Positions 24,601 to 39,600 of a DNA stretch of 64,000 bases are shown in pieces. Made by a program: the position numbers and the translations under genes. Location of the stretch: assembly GCA_030737835.1 (NCBI GenBank), contig CM060847.1, positions 3,748,484 to 3,812,483 on the forward strand, written 5' to 3'. Position 1 is the stretch's first letter; each line of letters opens with the position of its first letter. The notes under the pieces are model-generated. The model worked only from the letters and a program-made list of their open reading frames with translations. It did not search any database and was not told where the DNA came from. This DNA is from Acorus gramineus. Its lineage: Eukaryota; Streptophyta; Magnoliopsida; Acorales; Acoraceae.

Positions 24601-27600
24601 TAATTTTTTTCCTGACCTGAAGATTTTGGGTAAGTTTCTTTGATGGTGATGAAAGTAAATACAGTGATAATCTTGCTAATGTCTTATGAAAGTAAGCACA
24701 GATGATTACCTTGGTAAATTTGTGGATTCCCTAACATGTCATAGTTAAAGAATGAGGAAGTGTAACCAAGTTCATACAAGACATAGTAGCTGATTAGTTC
24801 CTGCTTTAGTTGAACCCTTTATTTCAGATGGACATTGTATTTTGCATTTCCAACTTGACAATGCAGGTCCCCCATGCTTCATACCAAGAGACACTTGACA
24901 GAGGAAACAGGTGCATGTTTAAAATCTTTCACCATCACCTTTAGTTTGATGGCATTAAAGTAAAATAAGAAAAAAAAATCACCAAGTCTCATATCAAGTT
25001 TCAGTATATGTGATCTTAACAGCTAATTAGCAACGAAAGAAAAAATAATAATAAAATCACATAGGTGGTCTACAAAGGAATATATTGCTAGCAGGATTGG
25101 TAAATGGCCAATTCCAAAGAGGGTAACAGATAACACAACCTCAAAGAATTATTGTTGAAGTGACGTATATTCAAACTAGAAAAAAATCAGAGTTTCACTT
25201 TAACTAGAAGGAAGTGATACCATTTCCTGCGTCAACAACTCCGGAAGGTTCTGAAAGCTGCATGATATCATTACCGAATCAGCAACAGAGTTCAATGGTA
25301 AGAAATTGTTCAATTCAATAAGTATCTAGCTAAACACAAGACATGAAACATGCCTTGATATTCAGCTACTTTTTAATAACACGTGGATAGAAAAAATATA
25401 ATTCTAGCATGGTTAGCATGAAAAAGCTATCCAGGTACTATTAGCTTAATAATTAGAAATATATACATGTTATATATATTTTTTGACAAAAATACGTATT
25501 ATGTTTTATATATTTGAAAAATGATAACACATCCATAAACTATAAAAAAAATTGTATAACCATAGTTGTCTGTGATTCAATTTTAAGATTTTTTTAACAA
25601 CATTTAGTTCATGGTATATAAACTCATGAACATAAAACCTTAAAATATAATTATTAAAAAATTCTATAAATTAGTTACAAGGTCGTGCCACTTAACCACA
25701 CAAGTGTCTTTTATGTCTACGACCTATCCACTTTGCTTCCAACATGTCTAAAATTCAGAAAATTAAAATTATTTTCAAATTTCAAACATGTTTGACACTT
25801 GTCTGACACATATTTGATGCTTGTCATATCATATCCAATGTCTGAAATGAATTTTAGACTTTAGACATGGAAACAACATTTTTGTGGAAGTGTTCGTGCC
25901 TCCTAGGTAGGAAATAAAAATGAAAATTGATTATGAATGAAAGGAAGAAACCATTGAACTACAATGTATACCACAAACAACCTGAATTTGCCAAATCAAC
26001 ATAATGCTTAAAATACCCACCAAAAAAAAAAAAAAAAAAACATAATGATTAAAAAAAGCATGACAGAGGAAATCTATATCAAATATGTGTTAAAATAGAT
26101 GTGCATCCAAATTAATAAAATAACTATTTCAGAGATTTTTCCAAACCTGAGCTGATAGAGCAGATCCATCCTTGAAACCAGCATTTCCAGTCCCAGCCAA
26201 AGTACTGACCTTTTTACTTGTCAAATCCACTTTCTTAATCTGTTAACACAAAGAATTCTCTAAAAGTCTGCAGTTTGGAGCAAAAAAAAAGGGATTGCAT
26301 CTAAGACAAGGTGAAATTCACTTCTTTTGCAGATAGACAACAAACATAATTAAACAAAAAAAACCAATTCTGTAGTCACTGTTCAGTAGATTGATGAACA
26401 AATGTCAACCAATACACTAAGATCAGCAAACTGACGTATGGAAAGCAAGAGATACATACCAAACTTCACTAAAAGAGTGAAGACAACATAACCATATCCA
26501 TTGCAAGACTAGTCTAGAAAAACCTGTTCTACGTAAATGTATTTCAATAGATCTGTACATGGCATGTTTCGTACTGGAAAAAAAATACTTGAAACAAAAA
26601 ATTCACTTTCGTTTCAGTTTCTTTATTCAAAACTTCAAGAATTAGTTTAGGTTTCAGTTTCTTCATGATATCACTTCTGTTTTGATTCTTATAAGATGGT
26701 TCAATTCCAACTACAAGAAATACTAAGAGCAGCCCTCCCCCTCTCTCTCTCTTATTCCTTCTATCCTTTTCTATCATTCTGTATTTATGTTTGTACAATT
26801 TATTTCAAGATGGAAAGAAAATAAGAATGATAAAATTTCCTCAAACTATTTGGCAGTATAGTTAGTTATTGTTTTATTTTCTTATATTGATGTCAACAGC
26901 AGTGCATTTAATTCTTTAAGTTTTTCATGTAATTCTGATCGATTTCCCTCTTTTCCTCTGCTCTTCATCTATTCATATAAGATTGCTCGAGAAAGAGATT
27001 TGTCCTTGTGATGAGATAAGGTCAGTGTCCTTCCTGCCTAATAAACCCACAATGGTTCCTTCTTTAGTAAAATGTATTTACTTTTCAGTTATTTTTCCTG
27101 TTGAAGTTGAGTGGAAACTCTGGTTCATCACATTTCATAATTTAGAATCTGGCTGACTAGCTTACTAAGCATAAAGTGTGCATATCAACAGGAAGAAACA
27201 CTTATATCCTCTGTGAATCCTTCGTCCATCTCATTAGTAAGATTGATTTGGGTGTTGAAAATGAAAATTAATGAACAACTTCATAAGAGGCTTCTTACTG
27301 AAAATTTGAATGATCTAAGGGCAGTAATATCCTGTGAAGAAATTACTATGGCAATAGATTAATCAAGCTAAATATTTCAGTGAAATATTTCAATAAATGA
27401 TTAGCAATATATATGCGTGACCCTTTGGGTGATAGCCTAATGACCGCCACATGAATATCTGAGATTTGAATGTCTCATGCCATATTTTCACAATCAAAAG
27501 TATTTCTGCAGTCAGTTCATAGAGACAAACTATATCTATCATTACCTTGTGATTATATGAATCCGCAACATAAATTTGACTATTGTTTCCGCAACAAATC

Positions 27601-30600
27601 CCCAAGGGGTGTTGAAAAAGTGCATCCGAGCCTATGCCATCATGATCTCCAAACTGCATATATCATAAAGAATCAGCAAAATCAGAAAGAAATCTAGACT
27701 CACAGCTGAAGACTAAATTACCTGCACATGTATTTAGAGATTAAATGATGAGACCGCTAATTCAAGAAATGCAAACACTGCTCCCTATGTAATCAACACT
27801 CATTTCGTAAAAAAAAAAAAATCTCATTACCCTATAAACATGAGATTACCCTAAACAGATTTTCTGAGAATACTGGATCACCACCAGCTATCAACCTTGA
27901 TCCTCCTGTTTTCAGATCAAGGGCTCTTATAGAACTACTTTCACTATCGGCTACAAATGCCTCTTGCAATCCTGAATTGAATTTGTCTGAATTTTAAAAT
28001 TTCAATAACAGTAGATGAACAAAATATAAAATGAAAGTTAGCATCATTATTACCAGGAATCAATGATATTCCTGAAGGCTGTGCGAATGATGTAGTTGAA
28101 GAACTGTTTTTCAACAATGAAACATATAACCAGTGAGGTTTCACAAGTAGAGAAGACAATTAATTTCTAGGATATGCAATAGTAAATCACTAGCATAAAA
28201 ATATCAAGTCCAATTATATCAAAGCCAAGGATCAATGCAAAGCAAAAAATTGACAATCTGATTATCAAGCTAAAATTAATTGGTAAGTTATTGTTTTAAA
28301 CGTCCTGGAAGTTATATTCTTCAAGCCGAGGTATATGTCTTGTAGGAAAATTACATACTAAAGTAACATATTTAATCTTTTAAGCCTGTGGTATTATAAC
28401 GTTTTATTTTTTTGAGAAGAAGATAAGAACAATCTTATTAATAAAGAAGCCCCCGAACAAATGGAGACGAGGGATCTCTGTACAAATCTTAAAACATGTA
28501 AAAATGAAAAAGAAGAAAAGAACCAAGGAAATCTTTAGGGTAAGGTCTCCTCATCGGAAATGAGAATCGGGTTATTTCCTCCCGAACAAAGATTGCTCAT
28601 GATAGTGGTAGAAGGGGGATCAACACCTAGAATTGTCTTCACCCAATCACTAAGGAGATAGGATATTGCGGTATCATAACTTATATCCTTGAGGAAATAA
28701 TTATGGTGAAAATTTCATAATAATTTAAATAATTTTAAACTCCATAGCTCTTAGATTGATGAAATTAGCACGAGATAGAAACAAGCATGGAATCTTTTAT
28801 GATAAAAAGGACTATCTAAATCATAAAATATTGAACAATTTGAGTAAACTTGTATATTAGATCTTGCATTCATACTATAGTGTTATTGTATGCATAGAGC
28901 ATTAAATAAAATTCTCACATAACAATTGCTTCAGATACATGATGGGTAAGTTACATTTTAAATTCTGACGTTCCACAATAAGCAACCATGTTGGACAAAA
29001 GGGGACTTCTACACAAAGGGATGTGTGAGTCTATAAGATTGCACATACATATTCCTAACTCGTGAAAATATTTCACCAGATACTATAGCAATTGACGAAC
29101 AATATTCTTTCTCAATCATTTTACCCCAAACGGTTCCAGCTAGAAATCTTTAGTGAATTTGTTTTGCAAGAAAAAAAAGCATTCAAATTTTCAATTCCAT
29201 CATATTAGTTAGAACATCATTTTTTATGAGTCATGTTTTGATTGAATTTTTTTTTACCTTGCCCCGTTCAAGTTTCTTTCAAAACCATTACCACTGAAAG
29301 CTTTAGTAACACCATTTAGCACATTGTACTCCCAAATTTGATGCTGCCCGGCCATTGCAATGTACACTAACTCATTGGTAGGGTCATAACAGACATCCCA
29401 TGGAGAGTTGAGGACCTACACAGAAACCACTCATGCCAATCATAATATGCATATATATAAATGAGATTCAAAGTATGGTGTTTATTGGAGTCATTGTATA
29501 GGCCTGTTGTTGGGCCTATTCCCGGAGACCTAGGGGTTGGGGGCAACCCATGTGGGGGATCGCCGATTGGGCGTACGGGGGTTCGGGGGCAATACCCTCG
29601 ACTCGAATTTTTGTCATGGGTATTTTTGTCTTTTTCTATTTCTAGGGTTTGTACATCTTGTAACTATATAAGGGACCTTTCGGCCTCCATTACTCAATAC
29701 AATACATTATTCCATTTATTTCTTCTGTGTTTATCCCATGTAGTTTTGTATAACTTAAGAAACTGATAATTGTTAGCATTCTTGTAACAGCATGAACATG
29801 ATGTGGAACCAAATCAGGGAAAAGTGCCTGAGTAGGTTCTAATAAAGCTTTCAACTTATTTTCTTACATGAATGCATATGTTGGCTGAAAATTCTTGATC
29901 TGTGATCTTCTGGAAACTATTTTTATTATAGTGTAATATGTATTCGCTGGAAACAAAGGAAATCATGTGAATGAAATCTTACCTGCGTCATCCCGCTTCC
30001 CCCTCCATAGTAGTCGGAGCCTTTTGATCCATTGCCCGCAAGGGTTCGCACTGTCTCATTAACAAAATCAATCTCCCTACCCAAAAATAAAGAGTGAACA
30101 TTAACAATGGAGTATAAGTGTAAGCATGATACTTAGCAGAAACTGTGTCAAGTCAAGTTCATTTAAAAAAACTGAACTTTTTCTTTAAAATAAGTAAAAT
30201 TTCTACGGAAGCGGTACACCAACAAGAGGAAAATTCATCAGTCAAGTTCGCACTGTCTCATTAACAAAATCAATCTCCCTACCCAAAAATAAAGAGTGAA
30301 CATTAACAATGGAGTATAAGTGTAAGCATGATACTTAGCAGAAACTGTGTCAAGTCAAGTTCATTTAAAAAAACTGAATAACCCTAGATACATTTCCCAG
30401 GTCTTGAACAAGGAGACATAAGGATGCATGAGCTTAAGATAATGTTTGAGCCTATCTATGCAGGCCAGAAGTAGTCTAAAGGATCACCTTCAATTATCAA
30501 TCAATATTATAATTTAACATATTAATAAAAAAAAGTGGAAATAAACTGATTTCTATAGAAGATTTCACATGACCAACAGATTAAAAGTAGTCATTCCGTA

Positions 30601-33600
30601 ATGAATAGTAACCAGAAATCATCACATACAATTCTAAAAACAGAACATATTTATGATTTTCTCCCATACAATTTTTAATATAATACTGTACCTAAATAAA
30701 GTTGAATTTGAGGTGATGAAGCTTAAGATAATGTTTGAGCCTATCTATGCAGGCCAGAAGTAGTCTAAAGGATAGAATACAGAATAACCATGACATAATT
30801 TAGGAGCAATATGATAGAGTCTTGCGTCAACATGTCTCGTGACTTCTCATTGCTTAATATATAAATCTGTAACATGATGCCTTGCTTAGATGGGTGCATA
30901 TATCTATGTGGTTGAACTAATCTCTGATCACTTCCATACCATTGTTGGATCTGATATGCTTTTTTAATAGAATATATGTAGTCTCAGTAGAACTAAGTGA
31001 ACAAATGAAGATATATGCATAGTCACAAAGTTAGTGTGCAGGAGATATTTGGCAAGTGTCCCATTCGGTATGGTAAATGTACATTCGTAAATCATACGGG
31101 ATAAGTACGATAAAAAGAAATGAGGATAAATAAACAATTATTTATTGTTAAAATCCATGCAAATAATTCATTGTTGGGTGTGAATGCAGCACCGACAATT
31201 AATATGTACATACAGACAGTTTGATGAACAGAAATACGTACGGCTGATAAGTATGGAGGTGGCCAATCAGAAAACTTTTCCAAACATTCAGAAAAAGTTC
31301 AAAGTACTTTGTTACTATGGCTATATGTAGGTGAGATATGACTGGAAATTTTGCAACCCATAGAAACACCTGAATGTATCTCAGATTTCACGTTTGGATA
31401 TTCATTTTTCCTTTAAAAATAGCACAACTACAAGAAATGGTATATACTTTAACTCATATCAAGCGTAATAAAATAAAACTTCAAAGAGCAAGGCATGTCT
31501 CAGTACAATTTTAAAGTTTGCATAAACAATACATGAATTTATGTCTATCATAGACTCGATAGTGGTATAGTTACCAGGAAAACACCCCTCATTTCATATC
31601 CTTCATTTTATGGGATCACCATACTAAAAGGTTCCCCATGCCAAACATGATGAGATACTTACTCCACACTGAAAATTAAATGATCAGGGCTCCTTCCCAC
31701 ACTCCATCTCCATCACATATCACCCAGGCAACATATATACCAATAGACAATTCTTTATTTTATACAGATGACCAAGATGGGAGATTCAGTAGATCATGAA
31801 AATCGTAATATGGTTTCATACCTCAGAGCATGATTTTCAGTATCAGCTACATAGAGAATATTTCTCTTCGGGTTGTATGCCAGGCCCTGCACAGCCAAAT
31901 GTAATATGAAAAACGATGATTATAGTTTGCCTTTTTGGAAAACAAGAAAGACAAGGGAATAATTTATGAAGTAACTATGTAAGAATACCTCCTGACTCAT
32001 TCAGGCAGGACTCTCATGACATATTTTAACCGAGTGGATAAGAGATGAAACAATGATATAGATGCATGTGCCTCTGTCAGGTACGAATATGAAGCGCAGG
32101 ACACGACTACATATAGAATGCACATATTAGTCAAGCATTCTATATGTTATTTTTTCTCCCTCAAAAAACATATAGAATGCTTGACACTAATATGTGCATT
32201 GGTCATGTGTTCTGGAGTGAGTCCTTGACACGGGATATGCTCGCTACATAGCATAAGTTACCATACATGAGCTTGGTAAAAAGTATGGGGGTAGCCACTG
32301 ATATTTAACCTTCACTTATCAAAACAGTTCAAAAGCAGATCAGAAAAACAGTTAAAACAACAGACCTGCCCACATAAACAAGGAAGACTGTAAGAGGATG
32401 TTGCCGTAAAGTTTTAGAAAATTAAAAGAAAAATGTGAGTAGATTGGAAATCAGGAGTCAATGAGAGGACTCAACCATATCAAAGAGCATTGGGAGGGGA
32501 CAAAATTATCTCAAATCAAAGGAAACATGAGCAGAAACTTACAGGAGAAGAGGAAAGTCTGAAAGAATTTAGAACTGGGAAATTTCAATCAAATTTGTTT
32601 TAGAAGAATGCATAACTAATCCATTATCAGCTTGTTTTCAAAGATTTATAGCCTTATATGTCATAGATTTTCAGATTTTTAATCTGTTCAGATTTTCTAG
32701 TTCTAGTTACAGATCACCAAGCGAAAAAAAAAATTTAACTGCTGATCCCATTTACCCTTTCATTTCAGGCTCATACATTATATGTAATAAATGGGGCACA
32801 GTACCAGCAGAAGAAAAGGAAATGAAAATAAAACATAAAAACTCAATTTGTAGATAAGTAATCTACGTTTATCCCCTGTAGGATACAACAAGCACTTAAA
32901 TCAGAAAATCCACCAAAAACCCTCATGCAGCCTGCAGTCGACACATTGAATGTCACTATTTCAGTCTGTGATGACCAGTCTATCCTGAACCAGATTCACG
33001 CATTTAGCCCCAATGCAATTCTTGGCCCAGTCCTTGATGAAATTAATTGTACTCTCCCAAGTATTCAGTAATTAGAGGCTCATACATTAAAATTTATTTT
33101 AAGAGCAGAAGCTGATGTTTGGTGAATAATACAAATCATGTATATATGTTGTGGCCAAAGATATTCCACAATTACTTTCACAAAGGAAGATAAAAGCTTC
33201 AATATTTGACAAATATATGCTATAGATAGAATTACCTGTGGATGGTTGAATGTCGCATTATCAAAAGTACCACCATTTAAACCCTCTTCTCCAGAACTTC
33301 CAACTTGAACTATAAAGTTCCCTTCTAGATCTGTCACCACCTAAATTTTAAATAGTAAAATGCATTAATGGTCTTCCTAAAAAGATTATGCTGAAAGAGC
33401 AAAACAGATGACACTTTATAAGTGGGTTTAATAAAATCACACATAATTTCATCAAGTTCTGGGGAAAATGCATTACACTAATATTATCTTTGAAGTTTGA
33501 AAGTTAATTATAGTACATACAATGCGATTATGGTTGCTGTCCGAAATGAATATTCTATTGTTCAAGACATCCACTGCTAGCTTTCCCGGAAATTTCAATG

Positions 33601-36600
33601 GCGATGTTGACAAACGCCGGTCCTTGTCATTATCTTTTTCCAAGGCCAAGGGAATTGGAGTATTGGCCAAAATATTCCGTTCACCGTAAAACAAAAGGGC
33701 TGCCTCTATGAAATCATCAAGATCCTGGATAAATGAAATGATGAAGGTTACACAAAACAGAAGTGTATAAAAGAAAATGGGAGACTGCAGCATACAAATG
33801 TTACATTGATCTGCCAACAAGGTCATAAATTCCACCAGGAAGAGAGGTGAGGCATTTATAAACATAAACATCAAGAAATGTCCTCCAATTAGATAAGTCA
33901 GATTTAATGAAACTACATCTAAATGCTAGGAAGACAGCTTCACATAAAATTTAGGAAAAGTTTACAGCTGATTGTCAATCTGATGTCCATCGAAACCAGG
34001 TATAGATCAGTGGATAAGTAGAGGAAGTCCGGTGTGGTTGAGAAAATCACTTCACTAATTTTTGGTAGGTAATGTTGGTATACATCACCTCACTATTACT
34101 GTATAGAAATCAGAAACTGGGAATGGGAGACACAAAAAAACAAAGATATGGGGGAAATTAATGCTCACATAATAGTTTTACTCAACAGTTCCATGTTTAA
34201 GAAAATTCCACCACACATTTAACACTGAGAGATAAATACTAGTAAGAAAATATGACAATATTTAATATAGGGAAGTTATTACTCAAGAGTCAGTCATATT
34301 TGTTAAAAAGGGAACCTTGTCAACACTTCACATAAATCGTTCTTGGACAAGATGTTGCTGTAATGCTCTTTATTTATTAATACATGGTGGTGGCAGGCTC
34401 AGTTTCAGCATTCTGTATCATGTACAGAACTGTATCATAGGAGAAATTTCTTCTCATGTTCAGCATTGCACGACCATAGAATTAACCATAGCCAAACATA
34501 TCATCGTTGACACATTTCCTGACACACAATAAATCCATAACTCCCCACCCCAAAATGACACGCCCCAAAATGACACACAATAAACCCAAAACTTCCCACC
34601 CAAAAACCCAACAAGGAAAAAGGGAACACCGAATCTGACAATATCACACATGCAATATTAAAAAAATGAAAACGTCGAATCAAATAAAGCACATGTGGAA
34701 TATAGTCAATATAATAGAACAGGATAAGTTTCCCATACCTTCCGACGGCCTTCACCAGATATTTGTGCTAATTGCTTACCATTGGGGCCAATTATAACAA
34801 ATGTAGGCCACGAATTAACTCCCAGTTCCCTCCATAAATACATATCCCCATCGTTAACAACCTAAAATAAGATGAATACCAAATGTAGCTGAGAACACAC
34901 ACTTACAATGAAATTTAACATGACATTTTACAACATCAGTGTATATATATATATAAATGTTCTCCTTGGCATGGTTTTGATGAATACTTGACTGCACTAG
35001 GTACAAGGTAAACTGGTCATAGATAAAGTGAATGATATTCTTTTGACATCACTCCTCGAAGAAGACCATCCAAAATTCAACTAAGGTGAATAGTAGGAAG
35101 AGGAGCTCAAATATGACAGATTCTGACCAAAAATGCATAATTGCAACTATTAACAATTCTCTTAACCTTTTCTTTTTTTGGAAAGAAGGTAAACAATAGC
35201 TACCATTATTTATCAAGACTGAACCGTAGTACAAAAATCCGAAGCTGGGAAGTTAGAGAAGAGGAAACAAGAAAATACAAGCCCAAAAGTCTTAAACTAT
35301 TTGTTATTAACTTTGCACGGCACACCGAAAAGAATGTGCTGGTGTTTTTAAGTGCTCCCCCTCCATACTGACATTTTTTCCAATACAAGAGAATAATTTA
35401 AATATGCAACCAAATCTGAATTTAAAATCCATAGATTTCTGTCGAGGGTAATATTGCAGGTCTATCATTTTTTTATATTTCTTATAATATGTCCTTAATC
35501 TCTATCCAATATCTGCTAGCCCCTACTTAGATCCAAATCTGGTTGCATATCAAAACCACATCAATGATTCTGTACTCATTCTGTAAAGCATGATGATAAA
35601 TATTACAAAATTCTTGAAAAAGTCGTTCTCCTATCCAATGAAATGCTTTTATGAAGAACTGTCATAGCCAAATAATTAGCCAGCCCTCTCCCATCAGCAA
35701 TCGTGCAAAACTAGAGATGCAGCAGATTTCTGAAATTCATAAGCCAGTTCCAGCGAGTTTAATGTAACTCGCAAGTGTGTCAAACAGTCTAACACCTGTA
35801 TTATCCTCATCATTAGAAACTGGCAAGTCTGGTATACTTTATGATATAATATCTGATATACTCTATGTTATACAATGTGAATTATTAATTACATTTTGGA
35901 ATTTTGATCCCTTCGCAACTTGAATATGTACCAGAAATATATGCAAACCATGTTAATGAAATACTCAATAAGTTACATGATTTATCCATCTAAATCACAT
36001 GTACCAAGTCCTGAGATGGAAACAGAAGTGAAAGTGTAGGTATGTGTCGGAGTATGGATCCCAAGTAGTTTCAACTGAACTGAGCATTATCAAATTTACC
36101 ATTACAAAATAAAATCAAAATAGGTATTTCATTTGGCTTACTGGGTGTGTGATGTCATAGCGCAAGACAGCGTTGCGAATAGCTTCTAGGTCCCTCTCAT
36201 TATCGAACTTTGCAGAATGTACTCCAACAACAGCAAGCTGCACCAACACAAACCTATTTAACATGAAGAAGATAAAGGACAAGTAGATTTGTCTATAGAA
36301 AGGATTAAAAAGTCCAGACAATCGGGGACTTTTGATAAATAGAAATTATGGGGATAAATTACAATTTATATAGCGAGGCCCCAATCTGATAGAGACGATC
36401 TGATAAATATAAGTTTTCAATAGGGGTTGAATTATAAAGTTCCCAACCAAAAGAATAAACCTTTTGGTAAGTCTATTTGTCAGCAGTAAAATTAACAAAT
36501 AAACCGTGATCATTTATCCACATGGAAACTGCCAAGGAGAAAGCAAGAAAGGAGTGTTTTAATCGTTTTATTTGATGTGGACATTGTTTCACAAGCCACA

Positions 36601-39600
36601 CAGAGGGAATTCCCATTCTAGTAGTAGAGATGAGTGGTTATATTAAATTAATCCACTTCTTTCACTTCAAAGTACCCTTCAAGGTCCAAACATGTTATGC
36701 CTGTTTCGTCACTCCATCCATTCTTTCTTTGTTCATATGCATGACAGTTTCAAACCCAATCATTTATACTAATATTAATGCCAAATTTTTCCATACATCA
36801 TCACTACCGTGTATGAAAGTTTTCAAACATTCTAAATATCACTCACTTTTCATTGTTATTTGTGATGGCATTTTCATTTATTCCGAATATGCGGGCAGGC
36901 AAATGGGTTTTAAAAAAACTTAATATTAAAAAACAATGCAACCTTTCAGGTTACACTAATGTGCAACTATTTATTTCCAATCTATTCAAATACAAATATC
37001 ACTACTATGTAGAGAGAGAGCAATATAAGTCAACTCAACTTTCAGAAATTATAAGTAAATTACTGATGAAGAGACCAAAAAAACAAAACAACAAATTTAC
37101 CGGCTTGTCTGCGTATTTTTTCTCCAAGTATGCCAGATCTGGCAATACATGCATGCAGTTAATACAGCAGTATGTCCAAAAATCCAACAGTACCACCTTT
37201 CCTTTCAAATCCTGTCAATATAAATAGATATTGATAAATGAAGATCCAAATCCTTGCTTCAAATAAAGGGAGGAGAACATAAAAGTATTGATACCAGCAG
37301 TCAATAATTTCAAGTTGTAGGTCAAAAACAAATCTGCGCTACATAAAGGATTATCTAGGGATGGCAAAGGAGACAAAGTGGAACCACTCAGGATACCAGA
37401 GGACAGTCTGGTGTTTTTTCTTGGGAGAAGCGCCTGGTACAACATTTTCATCCAGAAAAGCAAGTAGAAATGTCTGATAGATGAAAATGGGACATAGTGG
37501 AACAACTTGCGAGATTGTTCTTTGATAAATTTCATTATTGTTCTTTAAAAAGTTTTATTAAATGTCTTCAATTAATTGATATTCAAGTGAAATCTTTAAT
37601 TACTAGAGGTGAAAAGCAATGTTATTCAAAAACCAAAAAACATTGGCTTATCTCCCATTTTTAGTTTCTAAAATCTAGGAATGCTTTCCCTTTCAAGAAT
37701 TTCAAAAAACCATCTGCCATGCAATCAATCCCCCAGAGAACTAGACATTGAAGACAACAAGATACATAGAGATTAATGGCACACAAAGTCACAAACCCAA
37801 TTAACTGAACTACGGGGGCTGTGCCAAACATTTAGTTATAAAATGAAGAAAGAGATAGATCATGTGTAATAACAAGAATAGATCAATTCTAGGTCAAAGG
37901 ATAATGTTAAAAAAAATAGATTAATATAATGAATTTTGAATATTGGAAGCTCTTTTAGTGTTACCAAGGTAAAGTACCTCATTGAAAATATGAATCAGAG
38001 GGGAGGAAATTAAGAATGATACACAACAGGATACAAAAGATGCAAACTCAATGAAATGCGGTCATATTGTGCCTGTTTACAGGGAAGTGACAGTTAGGAA
38101 TTACCCTCTGAAATCGAAGTGGGGCTGAATTCAACCAGTCAAGTTTTGAAGGAAATTCAGGTACAATAGAAGCAGTCCCCCTTTAAGAATAAAGAACAGA
38201 GTATTTAGAATGAATCAAATAATAAAAAAGAAAACTGCACATGATATCATTTTATCTCGGACACTGCATAAACTGCAATAATTTACATACTTTGCTTCTA
38301 TATCAGATATGTAGTTCATGAACTGTCGGATTCTCGCTGATCGGGTTTCTCCTATCATGAAGACAATATAGTAACAATGACAGCATCAAGATTAGCAATA
38401 CAGATAATTAAGATGATGCTGATGAAGACAGTAACAACCATGACAAATCCATGCATATGATGTCATTGAATAAAAAAATTTGGCAGAATAAAAATACAGT
38501 GAAATGAAGATATTGGAAGATGAAAGATGAAGCTTTTGGTTAAGTCAGTTAACAACCCCCTCCCCCCCTCTCTGTAAAGGAGGTTAGGGGACCAGGGGGC
38601 ACCAATCTTGAAGAAAAAAAAAGAACCAATGTAGACACAATCCCTCCGGTAAATGATGTCATACCTTCACCCTGACCAAAGACAGGTTGATTGCTACCAA
38701 GTAAAGAATTCAGGATACCCTTTGGAGACGCATACTGCATTGCCTACGTAATGGCAATATAGTTATAGTTAATCTAAAATGACAAATAGTAAACATCAGA
38801 TGCCAATGTGGAGGCAATAAATTTGAAATTGATGATATTTCTATTTTTTTTTCTATGGCTAAATAAAATCAGACCATAGTATGACACAAAAGCCAGAAAG
38901 ACTTCTCATTTAAAATTTACTATATCTTAGGCCCTGTTTGGTTGCGCGTTTGGGTGCGCTTTTGCTTTTTGAAAAGCTGAAAAGCTAAAATTGTGCAGTC
39001 AAACGGGGTAGCTTTTTGCAGAATCGGAAGCTGGATTCCTTTTAATTTTTCCCTCGAAATCTGTGTTTTGAAAAGCTCAAAAACAACGCTTTTTTATCAA
39101 AATCGATTTTTTGAATTGAAAAGCAGCTTTCTCTGTCAAACATTAAACTCCTTTCAAATATTGATTCCTAAATTTAAAAAAAACATCCTAAAAAAGTCGA
39201 GGTCTAAAATCATCTTAAAAAGCAGCTTTATTTCAAAATCTACTTTTCAATATGTGTTTCCAAACGGACCCTAATTAATAAAATAGAGATGAGCCTTTTA
39301 TATGATTCACTTCCCTCCCTAGACAGAAGTATAGCAAGACCTGGTGACTTATTTCCAACCTATTTTGTGCACAAGAAAACTGTTATCTCTGTATTTCAGT
39401 AAATAGGAAAATGAAAAGAAAAAAAAATTCAATCAATATACACAGCATACCTTCCAATTAGAGACAGCGAAAATGAGACAAGAAATAGAAATGCCTAAAC
39501 TTCCATATTTCAATATATCACGTCGAGAACCCTGCAACCTGTCAAAGAATCATTTCGGCGGCATACAAAAAAGACTAATGTACACCAACAAATTCCATTT

